DNA from: Anoxybacteroides voinovskiense
GTDB lineage: Bacteria; Bacillota; Bacilli; Bacillales; Anoxybacillaceae
DNA: 64,000 bases
Assembly: GCF_014196205.1 (NCBI RefSeq)
Contig: NZ_JACIDE010000004.1
Location: 122,752 to 186,751, forward strand
Direction of reading: 5' to 3'
Shown here: in pieces, positions 46,593 through 56,826 of the stretch
Layout: each line of letters begins with the position of its first letter
Numbering within the stretch: the stretch's first letter is position 1
Notes under the pieces: generated by a model
Database searches by the model: none
Seen by the model: the letters and a program-made list of their open reading frames with translations, nothing else
What the model was told of the DNA's origin: nothing
Position numbers and translations under genes: made by a program

Positions 46593-47033
46593 TTAATTGC
46601 ATAGCGCTTTACTCTTTGTAATGTACTTCGTTAATTGTACAGTCGTTCCTTTATTCACTTCCGAATGAATCGTCACTTCATCCATGAAATTTTCCATGAT
46701 TGTAAATCCCATTCCAGACCGTTCTAATTCCGGCTTCGTTGTAAACAACGGCTGACGCGCTTCCTCCACATTCGCAATGCCGATTCCTTCGTCTTTAATC
46801 GTCATTTGCACAACGCCGTCCTCGATGACGACCGAAATGTAGACGATGCCGTTCGGGTCGTTATTATAGCCATGAATGATGGCGTTTGTGACCGCTTCGG
46901 AGACGACCGTTTTAATTTCTGTCAGTTCATCCATCGTCGGGTCGAGCTGCGCGACAAACGCTGCTACGGTTACCCGTGCGAACGATTCGTTTTGGCTTAG
47001 TGCGGAAAACTGGAGGTGCATTTCGTTTCTCAT
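46593..47033 (-). CDS. spoIIAB: SpoIIAB, anti-sigma-F kinase
   Basis: 146 residues of the GHKL ATPase fold: N box [17 protein letters not shown]1 [14 protein letters not shown]2 [16 protein letters not shown]. It binds sigma-F and phosphorylates SpoIIAA. GGGGGTGG lies before the ATG, one base after spoIIAA ends. Confidence 0.97.
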   Translation of the reverse strand: MRNEMHLQFSALSQNESFARVTVAAFVAQLDPTMDELTEIKTVVSEAVTNAIIHGYNNDPNGIVYISVVIEDGVVQMTIKDEGIGIANVEEARQPLFTTKPELERSGMGFTIMENFMDEVTIHSEVNKGTTVQLTKYITKSKALCN

Positions 47034-47384
47034 TTACGCCACCCCCAACGTTTGTAGTGCATATTGTTCATCCGCCTCAAGCCGAATGATTTTAAATAAT
47101 CCAGACATATCAAACAGCCGTTTAATTGCCGGAGAAATGGCGCAAACGATCATTTCCCCACCGACATTTTTAATTTGTTTATACCGGCCTAAAATCACGC
47201 CAAGACCGGAGCTATCCATGAAGGTTAATTCGCTTAAATTGAGCACGATGTGGCGAATTGGTTTTGTTTCCATCAAGTCCGTCACTTTCTCGCGGAGCGC
47301 TTCCGCTGTGTGATGGTCAAGCTCTCCGGAAAGACGAACGAGCAATACATTTTGCTTTACTTCAAAGTCCATCGTCAGACTCAC
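47034..47384 (-). CDS. spoIIAA: SpoIIAA, anti-anti-sigma factor
   Basis: 116 residues from GTG 47384 (AAGGGGG eight bases upstream); the longer open frame to 47456 runs through the promoter region and is rejected by family length (117). STAS domain with [15 protein letters not shown] and the phosphorylated serine in [13 protein letters not shown]. Confidence 0.96.
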   Translation of the reverse strand: MSLTMDFEVKQNVLLVRLSGELDHHTAEALREKVTDLMETKPIRHIVLNLSELTFMDSSGLGVILGRYKQIKNVGGEMIVCAISPAIKRLFDMSGLFKIIRLEADEQYALQTLGVA

Positions 47385-47415
47385 TGCACTTTCCCCCTTA
47401 TCGCATAATAGAAAA

Positions 47416-47446
47416 CTATTTCGTGCACAAGAAGGGAAAGTCCTGC
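47416..47446 (-). promoter_or_regulatory. Sigma-H-type promoter of the spoIIA operon
   Basis: Minus strand: -35 GCAGGACTT (47446-47438), -10 CACGAAATAG (47425-47416), spacer 12. It resembles RNAGGAWWW/RNNGAATWW. In B. subtilis spoIIA is transcribed by sigma-H. A hairpin GCCGACT/AGTCGGC lies just upstream and probably ends dacF. Confidence 0.5.
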
Positions 47447-47508
47447 CGACTGACAAAAGTAGTCGGCATTCGCGGAAAATAGAACGAAAGCTACAAAAAC
47501 GGACATTT

Positions 47509-48675
47509 TTAGGCGGATTTTGTCAATGTTTGCAACGTCCGTTTAAATAAATCCCACCAGCTCGCTTCGGCAACGGACTGTTTCGCGACAAGCGGGCGGC
47601 GTAATATTTCTTTTCCATTTTGTTTTAAAATGAGCGTTCCAAGCACATCGCCTTTTCGAACAGGCGCCTGTATGTTTTCGTTTAGTTTCACGACCTTTTT
47701 CAGTTCTTTCACAGATACGCCTTTTTTCGTTAATACTGAGATCGGCTCGGCAGTAACGGCTTCGACTGTTTTCGTTTTTCCTTTGCTTACTTTGACGGCG
47801 GCAATGACCGTATTTTTCTTATACACCGGATGGGTTTCGTATTGGCTAAACGCATAATCTAATAGTTTCGTCATTTGTGCGTTTCGGTCTTTTGGCGTTG
47901 GTGCCCCGAAGATGACGCCAATGACACGCATGCCGTTCTTTTTCGCCGTCGCCGTTAAGCAATATTTTGCCTCTGCCGTAAACCCGGTTTTTACCCCGTC
48001 TACCCCTGGATAAAATTTCACAAGTCGGTTTGTGTTGACAAGCCAAAATTTTTCGTCCGTATTTTCCCGTAAATAGTCTTCATATTTTCCGGTATATTTT
48101 GTAATGTCGTCATATTTTAATAACTCTTTTGCCATCATTGCCATGTCGTAAGCGCTGCTGTAATGCCCTTCGGCAGGAAGACCGGTCGCGTTTTTAAAGA
48201 CGGTATCTTTTAACCCGAGTTGCTTCGCTTTTTTGTTCATCATTTGGACAAACGCCTCTTCCGATCCAGCAATTCGCTCCGCCATGGCGACAGAGGCGTC
48301 ATTGGCCGAACCGATGGCAATCCCGCGCATCATTTCATCGACGGTCATTTCTTCGCCTGGTTCTAAAAAGATTTGCGAACCGCCCATCGATGCCGCATAT
48401 TCGCTTGTGCGCACTTTTTCATTCCACTTCAATTTTCCGTCATGAATCGCTTCCATAATAAGAAGCATTGTCATAATTTTCGTCATGCTTGCTGGCGGCA
48501 ATTTTTCGTGCGCATTTTTCGCGTACAATACCGTGCCCGTATCCCGTTCAAGCAAAATCGCTGACCGAGCTTGCGGCACAAGCTCAACGCCAGAGTCTTT
48601 CTCTTGTGCGTAAACATTGGACATCGGAATCGCCCAAGCAATGAATAACAAAAAACTCGTCATTACTTTCCACAT
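47509..48675 (-). CDS. dacF: DacF, forespore D-alanyl-D-alanine carboxypeptidase
   Basis: 388 residues from ATG 48675 (GGAGGGTTGGGT upstream). Signal peptide [20 protein letters not shown]. Active-site motifs SMTK, SAN and KTG (in [15 protein letters not shown]). Tailors the cortex during sporulation together with DacB. Directly upstream of spoIIAA as in B. subtilis. Confidence 0.95.
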   Translation of the reverse strand: MWKVMTSFLLFIAWAIPMSNVYAQEKDSGVELVPQARSAILLERDTGTVLYAKNAHEKLPPASMTKIMTMLLIMEAIHDGKLKWNEKVRTSEYAASMGGSQIFLEPGEEMTVDEMMRGIAIGSANDASVAMAERIAGSEEAFVQMMNKKAKQLGLKDTVFKNATGLPAEGHYSSAYDMAMMAKELLKYDDITKYTGKYEDYLRENTDEKFWLVNTNRLVKFYPGVDGVKTGFTAEAKYCLTATAKKNGMRVIGVIFGAPTPKDRNAQMTKLLDYAFSQYETHPVYKKNTVIAAVKVSKGKTKTVEAVTAEPISVLTKKGVSVKELKKVVKLNENIQAPVRKGDVLGTLILKQNGKEILRRPLVAKQSVAEASWWDLFKRTLQTLTKSA

Positions 48676-48703
48676 ACCCAACCCTCCATTCTTTATACAT
48701 GCC

Positions 48704-48731
48704 ATTTTTTCCAATTTGTCTTTTTTTATAC
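48704..48731 (-). promoter_or_regulatory. Sigma-F promoter of dacF
   Basis: Minus strand: -35 GTATA (48731-48727), spacer 14, -10 GGAAAAAAT (48712-48704), fitting the sigma-F pattern GYATA/GGNAAAATR. dacF is a known sigma-F gene. Confidence 0.6.
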
Positions 48732-48739
48732 AAAAAAAG

Positions 48740-48768
48740 AAGGCATCCTAAAAGTATTAGGACACCTT
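48740..48768 (-). terminator. Terminator after pdp
   Basis: AAGGCATCCTAA (48740-48751) and TTAGGACACCTT (48757-48768), imperfect 12-bp stem; on the minus strand CTTCTTTTTTT follows. It separates the deoB-punA-pdp unit from dacF. Confidence 0.82.
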
Positions 48769-48793
48769 TTTCTACACATATGAACAATCTTTG

Positions 48794-50095
48794 TTACGAA
48801 ATTTTATCATAAATAAGCGTTGGCGCTTGCACTCGTTCGGAAGAAAGGCGAATATTTTCATATAGCTTTTGTTTGACGTCGTCGATTTGTTCGCGGTTGC
48901 TGTAAATCGTCACAAGCGACTCGCCTTTTTTCACCGCATCGCCCACCTTTTTGCGCAACACTAAGCCGACCGCTAAATCGATCGTCGATTCTTTCGTCGC
49001 CCGCCCCGCTCCTAAAAGCATTGCCGCTGTGCCAATTTCATCGGCAACGATTTCGGCTACGTAGCCGTCTTCTTTCGCTTCTAATTCGATGACATAGTTT
49101 GCTTGCGGCAATTTGCTCGGGTCATCAACAACGGACGCATCCCCGCCTTGTGCTGCCAAAAACCGTTTGAACGCCTCAAGCGCTGAACCGTCTTCGATGG
49201 CGCGTTCTAGCATGTGGCGCGCTTCTTCTAAAGAGGACGCTTTTTTCGCTAAATAGACCATATGGCTGCCAAGCACGAGGCAAAGCTCTTGCAAATCTTC
49301 CGGTCCTTCTCCTTTGAGCGTATCGATCGCTTCTTTTACTTCGAGCGCATTGCCAATCGCATAGCCGAGCGGCTGGCTCATATCAGAAATAATGGCCATT
49401 GTTTGTCGACCGACGCGGTTGCCGATTTCGACCATCGCTTTTGCCAGCGCTTTCGCATCGTCTAGTTCTTTCATAAATGCGCCAGCACCTGTTTTGACAT
49501 CTAAAACGATTGCGTCTGCCCCAGCAGCAATTTTTTTGCTCATAATCGATGAAGCGATTAATGGAATGCTATTAACCGTTGCCGTCACATCGCGCAATGC
49601 ATACAATTTTTTATCGGCTGGCGTTAAGTTTCCTGACTGACCAACAACGGCAAGTTTATTTTTATTTACTAGTTCAATAAATTCCTCGTTGCTAATTTCG
49701 ACGTGGAAACCAGGAACGGATTCAAGCTTGTCAATCGTTCCACCTGTATGCCCAAGGCCTCGCCCGGACATTTTCGCCACTGGTACACCGACAGAGGCAA
49801 CGAGAGGTCCAAGCACTAACGTTGTTGTATCGCCCACACCGCCCGTGGAGTGCTTGTCGACTTTAATGCCGTCAATTTTCGAAAGGTCGATTGTTTCGCC
49901 AGAGTGAACCATCGCCATCGTCAATTCGGCTGTTTCTTCGTCGTTCATACCTTGGAAAAATACTGCCATCGCAAACGCGCTCATCTGGTAGTCAGGAATC
50001 GCACCGTTTGTGTAGCCTTGAATAATAAATTGAATTTCTTCTTTCGTTAACGCATAGCCGTCGCGCTTTTTTTCAATTAAATCGACCATTCTCAT
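48794..50095 (-). CDS. pdp: Pyrimidine-nucleoside phosphorylase
   Basis: 433 residues. Phosphate-binding and nucleoside-binding signatures [20 protein letters not shown] and [20 protein letters not shown]. It cleaves uridine and thymidine with phosphate. ATG 50095 has AGGTG seven bases upstream. In the deoB-punA-pdp salvage unit. Confidence 0.96.
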   Translation of the reverse strand: MRMVDLIEKKRDGYALTKEEIQFIIQGYTNGAIPDYQMSAFAMAVFFQGMNDEETAELTMAMVHSGETIDLSKIDGIKVDKHSTGGVGDTTTLVLGPLVASVGVPVAKMSGRGLGHTGGTIDKLESVPGFHVEISNEEFIELVNKNKLAVVGQSGNLTPADKKLYALRDVTATVNSIPLIASSIMSKKIAAGADAIVLDVKTGAGAFMKELDDAKALAKAMVEIGNRVGRQTMAIISDMSQPLGYAIGNALEVKEAIDTLKGEGPEDLQELCLVLGSHMVYLAKKASSLEEARHMLERAIEDGSALEAFKRFLAAQGGDASVVDDPSKLPQANYVIELEAKEDGYVAEIVADEIGTAAMLLGAGRATKESTIDLAVGLVLRKKVGDAVKKGESLVTIYSNREQIDDVKQKLYENIRLSSERVQAPTLIYDKIS

Positions 50096-50106
50096 CGCTT
50101 TTCACC

Positions 50107-50934
50107 TCATTTGTTTTGCGCCATTTCACGCACAATTGCTTTCACAAACCGTAAAAAGTCCGCTTTTACTTTTTCTGTCGTTTCCATCACTTCATCATGC
50201 GTTAGCGGTTGGTCGAGAATGCCTGCTGCCATGTTCGAAATACACGATATTCCTAATACTTCCATATTCGCATGGCGAGCGACAATGACTTCTGGTACGG
50301 TCGACATGCCGACCGCATCGCCGCCAAGGACGCGAATCATGCGGATTTCTGCTGGCGTTTCATAGGATGGACCAGTATTTGCCACATATACTCCTTCTTG
50401 TACGCGAATGCCTAAGCGGCTAGCAACGTCTTTCGCAAGCTTCCGCAATCGTTTGCTATACGCTTCAGTCATATCTGGAAAACGAACACCAAGCGCCGAA
50501 TCATTTGGTCCGATCAGTGGATTTGTTCCCATGTTATTAATATGATCGGAAATAATCATTAAATCGCCTGGTTGGAACGTTTCGTTCACGCCGCCAGCTG
50601 CATTTGTGACGATTAATTGCTCCACACCAAGCGCCTTCATCACACGAATCGGGAACGTCACTTTATCTAAACGATACCCTTCATAATAATGAAAGCGCCC
50701 TTGCATCGCGAGCACGGTCGCACCTTCCAATTGGCCGTACACTAATTGCCCCGCATGGCCTTCCACCGTGGAAACCGGAAATTGCGGGATCTGGCTATAC
50801 GGAATTCTCACGGCACTCTCGATTTCATCAGCCAACACGCCAAGGCCAGAACCGAGAATGAGCCCGATTTGCGGTGGTGTTGAAAATTTTTCGGTTAAAA
50901 ATTGTGCGGCTTGTTCAATCGCTGCTCGATTCAT
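50107..50934 (-). CDS. punA: Purine-nucleoside phosphorylase I
   Basis: 275 residues, trimeric PNP family: GLILGSGLGVLADEIE (phosphate loop), VEGHAGQLVYGQLEG, MQGRFHYYEGY and VTNAAGGVN. It splits guanosine and inosine to base and ribose-1-phosphate, which DeoB then isomerises. Confidence 0.96.
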   Translation of the reverse strand: MNRAAIEQAAQFLTEKFSTPPQIGLILGSGLGVLADEIESAVRIPYSQIPQFPVSTVEGHAGQLVYGQLEGATVLAMQGRFHYYEGYRLDKVTFPIRVMKALGVEQLIVTNAAGGVNETFQPGDLMIISDHINNMGTNPLIGPNDSALGVRFPDMTEAYSKRLRKLAKDVASRLGIRVQEGVYVANTGPSYETPAEIRMIRVLGGDAVGMSTVPEVIVARHANMEVLGISCISNMAAGILDQPLTHDEVMETTEKVKADFLRFVKAIVREMAQNK

Positions 50935-50946
50935 GAATGTTCCCCC

Positions 50947-52125
50947 TCACTTCAATTCCGCTAAAAAACTTGTTCCGTATTTTGGCATGTTGACATGAAA
51001 GTTTTCCGCAATCGTCGCACCGACATCGGCGAACGTTTGGCGAAGCGCCAATTCTTTTCCGCCATTCATGCTTGGACTATATACGAGAAGCGGCACGTAT
51101 TCGCGCGTATGGTCGGTGCCGTGATGAACAGGGTCGTTGCCATGGTCGGCGGTAATGATTAATAAATCGTCTTCTTTTAAAAGCGGCAATACGTCCGCAA
51201 GGCGTGCGTCAAACTGTTCGAGCGCATCGCCGTAGCCTTTCGGGTCACGGCGGTGGCCGTATAACGCATCAAAATCGACAAGGTTGACAAAGCTAAGTCC
51301 CGTAAAATCCATATGCAGCGTGTCCATCAATTTATCCATGCCATCCATATTTGATTTCGTGCGGAGCGATTTCGTCACCCCTTCATTATCGTAAATGTCG
51401 GAAATTTTGCCGATGGCAATGACGTCATAGCCAGCATCTTGCAATTCGTTCATCACCGTGCGACCAAACGGCTTTAACGCATAGTCGTGACGATTTGCCG
51501 TACGTTGGAAATTGCCTGGCGTGCCGATGAACGGACGGGCGATGACGCGGCCGACCATATATTTTTCATCAAGTGTCAATTCGCGAGCGATTTTGCAAAT
51601 ATGATATAATTCGTCAAGTGGAATGATTTCTTCATGCGCAGCAATTTGCAGCACGGAATCTGCGGATGTATAAACGATTAATGCCCCTGTCTCCATATGC
51701 TCGTTGCCGAGTTCCTCGATAATTGCGGTGCCGCTTGCCGGCTTGTTTCCGATTACTTTTCGCCCCGTCCGCTTTTCTAATTCCTCAATTAATTCCTTTG
51801 GAAATCCGTCTGGAAACACTTGAAACGGCGTATCGATGCGCAGCCCCATCAATTCCCAGTGACCAGTCATCGTATCTTTCCCGGCGGATGCTTCTTGCAT
51901 TTTTGTATAGTACGCCAGTGGTTTTTCCGCTTTCGGCACTCCTTTTATTTCGCGAATGTTGCTTAACCCAAGCTTCGCCATGGTCGGCATGTTCAAGCCG
52001 CCGCGATGTTCAGCGATATGCCCGAGCGTATCTGCCCCTTTATCGTTATATTTCTCCGCATCTGGCGCTTCGCCGATGCCGACCGAGTCCATCACAATTA
52101 AAAAAACGCGTTTGTATGTAGACAC
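50947..52125 (-). CDS. deoB: DeoB, phosphopentomutase
   Basis: 392 residues from GTG 52125 ([20 protein letters not shown]), behind CAAGGAGG; the frame is open 45 codons further upstream without a start signal. Alkaline-phosphatase-type metal sites: [13 protein letters not shown] near the start and [20 protein letters not shown] near the end. The phosphorylated Thr lies in [11 protein letters not shown]. It interconverts ribose-1- and ribose-5-phosphate. Confidence 0.96.
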   Translation of the reverse strand: MSTYKRVFLIVMDSVGIGEAPDAEKYNDKGADTLGHIAEHRGGLNMPTMAKLGLSNIREIKGVPKAEKPLAYYTKMQEASAGKDTMTGHWELMGLRIDTPFQVFPDGFPKELIEELEKRTGRKVIGNKPASGTAIIEELGNEHMETGALIVYTSADSVLQIAAHEEIIPLDELYHICKIARELTLDEKYMVGRVIARPFIGTPGNFQRTANRHDYALKPFGRTVMNELQDAGYDVIAIGKISDIYDNEGVTKSLRTKSNMDGMDKLMDTLHMDFTGLSFVNLVDFDALYGHRRDPKGYGDALEQFDARLADVLPLLKEDDLLIITADHGNDPVHHGTDHTREYVPLLVYSPSMNGGKELALRQTFADVGATIAENFHVNMPKYGTSFLAELK

Positions 52126-52309
52126 TGTTTTTCCTCCTTGCAAAATAGCGTTTTTTAGCACAAAGATGGGAATGAGCCATCGTTTCACGAAAAAATTGAC
52201 TTTTCTTCGGTAATCAACACTTTTACTTGTAGAATACCCTTCTTTTGAAAAAACACACACGCTCTACTGGTCAGAAGTCTGACAACTACATTATAAAACG
52301 TTTTCATAA

Positions 52310-53060
52310 TGATGCGCAATAAAAAAGCAGGAAAATCGTGAATACGTGAATAAATTTGAACGATTTTTTAACAAGGCTCTTATATGCCGCATTTTCTGTT
52401 GTTTCAAACAGCGTAGGGACGTTGAGATATTGCTTGATCCAACGGAAGAACACTCTTCATGATCTCGAAAAACCACGACCCGATGCATTTTTTGTGAACA
52501 ACATTGCGGTGTTTCGAGTTGACGTGTGAGAGCTTCAATGACTGAAGACGAAGAATAAGACAAGCGTCGCAAACTGTAACGACGATGAAGGTCTACATTG
52601 TCTTTCATTCAACTGATAAAATATTGTCCGTTCTCCACAAACTGTCCAATCGTTCGATTTTGAAATAGGTTCGGTCTTCGACAAGAATGTAGCGTTTGTC
52701 TGTGAGCACTTCTCCAGCAGGGCATCGTGTTGAAGCCCAATTGTTTCGATGACGTCCATCGGCAATCCAAGTCCAAGCGAGTACACTATATGAAGTTTCA
52801 TACCTAAGCGTTTCCTATGGTAAGCCGCCCATGGAAGACACGTTTATCCAACCGTCATCGTGGTAGAATCCACGATGCGGAGGGACTTTGGAAATCTAAG
52901 GGTCGACGAGTTTTACGATTACATTGGAAACGATCAAGGAAAAGAAACGTTTCATCATTTTATATGGAACGTTCTTGGCTTTATTGGTAACGTTCGAGTG
53001 ATCGATTGCTGGAAGCCTATAAGAAACAGCCGTATCTGCTCCATGTCGAAAGCTTTTCCA
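52310..53060 (-). pseudogene. Decayed IS4-family transposase
   Basis: Minus-strand fragments in several frames: VDSTTMTVG (about 52870, first catalytic Asp), MKLHIVYSLGLGLPMDVIET (52801 onward), LTDKRYILVEDRTYFKIERL in another frame, DNVDLHRRYSLRRLSYSSSS, then FFRWIKQYLNVPTLF (about 52445-52400, the E-x6-K part). Several stops and frameshifts; the C terminus is missing. No function. Confidence 0.75.
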
Positions 53061-53228
53061 TTCGTTCACAGCTGCTATCACTAAAAAGTGGATAAACGCC
53101 CGAACATCAAATTTCCGTGTGGTGTCACGGTAACCGACAAGTTCAGTGATTGCTTGTATATAAATTCAGTTTGAAATTCCGACACGTTTAATCAACCTGT
53201 ATTCTTGTCTATACTGCTCCTAAACGAG

Positions 53229-53634
53229 TCAGTCAAAGGAGCGGACGAAGAAAAAAGGATTACAAATTACGAACGATCATGGTTGGATCATCGAACGTCT
53301 TCAAGAACAGGAACGCAGAATGAAAAATGCCAACATGGCGAAACGAATGGCAGCGATTCGTTTCATTATGCAAGGCTACTTAGGAATCCAAGTCGCTGAG
53401 CTTTTGAACCTCCATCGCGAAACCGTTTCGATTTACGTTCAAAAGTTTAATCAAGGTGGCATGGATGCGCTATTAGAACGCCATTACGCCCTAGGTAGAA
53501 AGCCGTACCTGTCTCCAGACGAAGAACGCGAATTAAGAAAGGTGTTGGAAGAAAGCACTCCAGCCGATGAAGGATACGGCATCGAAACCAGCTGGAATAC
53601 ACGAATCATTCAACCTGTGTTAGGTTTGATATGA
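53229..53634 (+). pseudogene. Truncated IS630-family transposase
   Basis: The N-terminal DNA-binding part is intact: GLQITNDHGWIIERLQEQE (before the first ATG at 53320), then QVAELLNLHRETVSIYVQKF and STPADEGYGIETSWNTRIIQ. The frame ends at TGA 53632-53634, where the catalytic DDE half should follow, and no proper start lies upstream. A fragment only. Confidence 0.8.
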
Positions 53635-53888
53635 TGAATTTCAGGCATTGCTAACATCCTTTCATTACCTCCACTGTTTTGTTCTTCACAACCTTAAACA
53701 GTAGAGGGTTTTTTAGGAGCTGGCAAGCCTTTTTTTATGCCATGAAGCTCTGCACTTTTTTGTTGCAGAACTCTGTACTTTCATTTTGCACTAAACACAC
53801 ACTAGGGGGTTATCTGTTTATTGTTCATCAGAAGCAAAAAGATTTTAAGACTGTAGTTAAGCAATTTCGATAACAATAATTACCATTT

Positions 53889-55170
53889 AAAAAGAGACAA
53901 ACAGGGTACCCCTTATGCCACGTGAATCTGTTTTTTCACGGCATCAATAGGAATATTTTGTTTTTCCGCACGGTAAATGAACTCCACGAGGCTATGTCCT
54001 TTTCTCTTGCGCAGGAGATCGAGCCCATCCGAAAAATCACTGTTCGACTCGAACATGCTGTACACATACGCAAGTTGTACTAAGATCCAATACCGTTTCA
54101 CCGCCCGACGCCCGCGAACGCGGTATCCATCGAGTTTCAGCTGGTCTTTCGCTTGACGGAAAAAACATTCGATCGACCAACGCTCGGCATAGTAGCGCAA
54201 GATGTCTTCGTCGCTTAACTCCCGATCGGTGCTCAAGACGCAATGAAGATGTTTAGGTGTCATCGGCTGATCGGCTTTCCAAGCGAGTAGCACCACGGCA
54301 TCATCGAGACCTTTGAGAGCGCCTTCGTAGCGATACACCCGATAACGCTCTTCTCCCACCGTGACGAGGGGAGTGTCGTTCGATTCGATGTAGTGGGCAA
54401 ACTGCTTCGCTTGGATGGCGATGCCTTTCGGGTAGAGAATTCGGTTCGTCTTGAGCATTGCAATCACGTGGAATCCCTTTTTCAGACAAGCTTCCACGAG
54501 CGTTTGGGATGGATACCAAGAGTCCATGAGCACATAAACGGGGCGACTCACATCCAAAGAAGAAAGCATCTCGATCGCGAGTTTCCCTTTGCTTTTCCCT
54601 GCCGTCTTGTCGTAGAGGCGAAAGGCAAAAGGAAACGCTTGGGTCATCGTATGAACCATGAGCCAAACGAGAGAATGTCCCCAGATTGACTTTTTCTCTG
54701 TGTGAGAATAGTGCCAATCACACCCTTGAATGGCGTGCGTGGCCCGTGACGAAGGCTTCGTTTTTTGGCAAATCGTATCATCGATCGAAACAAAAAGGGG
54801 TGAATTCTCTCGTTTCGAGCTGCGTTCGACACGACGAAGGATCCACTGCTGGAGTTTGCGAAGCAATGTCTCTTCCTCCCAAGGGCTTTTCGTGAAAAAA
54901 TGACTGAGTGTCGTGCGATGGTTCGGATGAAAGCTCCCATGATGAAGATCGGTCAACGTCCCTGAAAAACCTTTCGTCACCATCGCATCCACGATATGAA
55001 CGAGATGCTTCATCACAGGTTTCGAGAAATAGAGCGCCAACCCTAACATCGTGAAAAACTTGTGAATTCCTTGATGATGTGCTAATCTATTCATGAGACA
55101 TGAACCTCCTTGTGAATGGTTTGGTGACACATCTATTCTAATAAAGGAATCGGGTTCATGTCTCCTTTTT
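53889..55170 (-). mobile_element. IS701-family insertion sequence
   Basis: One full transposase gene with imperfect ends: AAAAAGAGACAAACAGGG at 53889 and, reverse-complemented, AAAAAGGAGACATGAACC from 55170. Its right end abuts the broken recombinase gene. Confidence 0.7.
53913..55094 (-). CDS. IS701-family transposase
   Basis: 393 residues from ATG 55094 (MNRLAHHQGIHKFF), behind CAAGGAGG; the frame opens 12 codons earlier. DDE catalytic residues: FVSIDDTICQK, VLMDSWYPS and the YAERWSIECFFRQAKDQLK signature (Y-R-E-K). Complete and possibly active. Confidence 0.85.
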   Translation of the reverse strand: MNRLAHHQGIHKFFTMLGLALYFSKPVMKHLVHIVDAMVTKGFSGTLTDLHHGSFHPNHRTTLSHFFTKSPWEEETLLRKLQQWILRRVERSSKRENSPLFVSIDDTICQKTKPSSRATHAIQGCDWHYSHTEKKSIWGHSLVWLMVHTMTQAFPFAFRLYDKTAGKSKGKLAIEMLSSLDVSRPVYVLMDSWYPSQTLVEACLKKGFHVIAMLKTNRILYPKGIAIQAKQFAHYIESNDTPLVTVGEERYRVYRYEGALKGLDDAVVLLAWKADQPMTPKHLHCVLSTDRELSDEDILRYYAERWSIECFFRQAKDQLKLDGYRVRGRRAVKRYWILVQLAYVYSMFESNSDFSDGLDLLRKRKGHSLVEFIYRAEKQNIPIDAVKKQIHVA

Positions 55171-55204
55171 TGTTCAGATGTAAATTTGTGTTAGTGAATT
55201 TGCC

Positions 55205-55599
55205 CATCTACAGAATATAATAAAGAACCTATCTTCCCTTCAAAAAGCAAATTTTTTATTTAATAGAGATAAAGAACGGGATATTGCGATTATTTCCCTG
55301 ATGTTAGGAAACATCGCTCACGTTAGTAACAAGTTTTACACTAGAAGATATCGACTTTAACAAAAGGAAAGTCAATCTCATTTGCAAAAGAGATAAGCAC
55401 TACACTATTAACGTCCTCGCCTCCTCTCTTGATGATTTAAGAAGATATTTAGATGTACGAAAAGAAACGCTATAAAGCAACGAATGACGATATTTATGTA
55501 TTTATGTATTTCTTACCAAATATAAAGGCAAAGCTTAGCCTATATCCGTTCGGACCATCCAGAATAACGTCAAGAAATATACGCAGAGATTTAATTACG
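55205..55599 (+). pseudogene. XerS-like tyrosine recombinase, 5' side of a split pseudogene
   Basis: Plus-strand fragments: LFNRDKERDIAIISLMLGN (the first catalytic Arg region is decayed after it), SSLDDLRRYLDVRKET in another frame, and at the end VRTIQNNVKKYTQRFNY directly before the IS982-type element. The last phrase continues in frame after the element at 56591. It already held stops and frameshifts, and its N-terminal half is gone beside the IS701 element. Confidence 0.7.
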
Positions 55600-56590
55600 A
55601 CTCGTGGTGCTAGATAAAATCGAGTAAGCATAAAAATAGCCCTTGCTTGTGGATCTCCTGTAGAATGAAAGTGCGATCCAACATTCGAAAGGAGAATCCC
55701 CATGCAAGAGCACTTTCATTTTACTACAGATCAAGCAAAGATTCAAAAACAATATGCAGCCATTTTCTTTTTTGTTTCTGCCCGGCTGTCACAAATTCCA
55801 TTCTATCTTCAACGTCGCAATCGTCATTTGGTGAAACAAGAAGATGCGGTGATCATTGCTATTCATCTTTATAGGAAAGCTGCTTGGCTTCTCTTCCGAA
55901 CGGGAATGGCATCGCTTTGTGACTGGGAACTTGTTTACGGATGGACATTTTCTCGAACGTTCTCGCTACCATCGTCGTTGTCGAGCGCTGCGCTTTGCGA
56001 TCAAATGGATGCGCCATGAGCTAGCCAAACGTGGGCAACACCACGCCTATGCGGTCGTAGACAGTATGCCGATCGAGTTGTGCCATGCCGCAAGAATGTA
56101 CCGCGTCAAACGATTTCAAGGAATTGCGGACATCGGGCTCTGTGCATTGAAAAAGCAGTGGTACTATGGATTTAAGCTGACCGACCAAGGACTGCCCATG
56201 GGATACGTGGTAACGGAGGCGTCCTGTCACGATCGAGCCGCAGCGGAAACCGTCATGACTCAAATTCCTCATCCCTTTAATTTAGGAGACAACGGATTTA
56301 TCAGTAGCGAATGGCAAAAAAAGTTGTATGAAGCGTACCAAATCGCTTTTTGGACTCCATCTCGCAAAAATCAGAAACATCGCCCATCCGCATCATGGGA
56401 GAGATGGCTAAAACAAAAACGGAAAGTCATTGAAACGGTGTTCTCTGTCCTCGTCGATCAGTATCGTATCACAGAAATTCGTGCTAATTCGATTGCGGGA
56501 TTTGAAGTAGCACTAGATGGTATCTTGTTGGCATATTCACTTGTAACACTTGGGCTAGTTGAGCGCTAGCGCTCAACTAGCACCACGGGT
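55600..56590 (+). mobile_element. IS982-family insertion sequence inside the recombinase pseudogene
   Basis: 991 bp. Terminal inverted repeats ACTCGTGGTGCTAG (55600-55613) and ACCCGTGGTGCTAG (reverse complement of 56577-56590). Exact 9-bp target duplication TTAATTACG at 55591-55599 and 56591-56599. Transposase gene inside carries a frameshift. Confidence 0.85.
55702..56569 (+). pseudogene. IS982-family transposase, frameshifted
   Basis: Two overlapping frames: MQEHFHFTTDQAKIQKQYAA... to AIHLY, then GKLLGFSSEREWHRFVTGN... to LVTLGLVER. The break is near 55872 (TTTATAGGAAAG; one base too many). DDE signs: VVDSMPIELCHAARMYR, LGDNGFISSEWQ and KRKVIETVFSVLVDQ. A programmed frameshift cannot be fully excluded, but no slippery heptamer is seen. 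Confidence 0.75.
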
Positions 56591-56646
56591 TTAATTACGG
56601 TAAGGCACTTAGTCCTCACAAATTGCGGCATACCTTTGCAAGTGAA
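56591..56646 (+). pseudogene. XerS-like tyrosine recombinase, 3' side fragment
   Basis: In frame with the 5' side once the IS is removed: FNYGKALSPHKLRHTFASE then TAG. LSPHKLRHTFAS is the HxLRHT catalytic box of tyrosine recombinases. The part with the catalytic Tyr is missing. Confidence 0.7.
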
Positions 56647-56826
56647 TAGCTACGAACAAGTGGAGTATGAGTAAAATGCTTGTGGGAGGACGCTAAATCC
56701 TCTTCCATATGTTTCAAGGGGGAGGATTCCTTGAACAGAAGGGGGATGAGCAAAAAAGATGCAAAAAGGACTCTCTTCCTGTATTGTGATCGTGCAACCA
56801 AATCACTAAGGAGGTCAGAGAGTCCT

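Noticed and set aside
52201..52225. GTAATCAACACTTTT resembling one end of the MITE-like element
   Set aside because: No second end, no internal stems and no target duplication nearby; probably chance or a solo relic.
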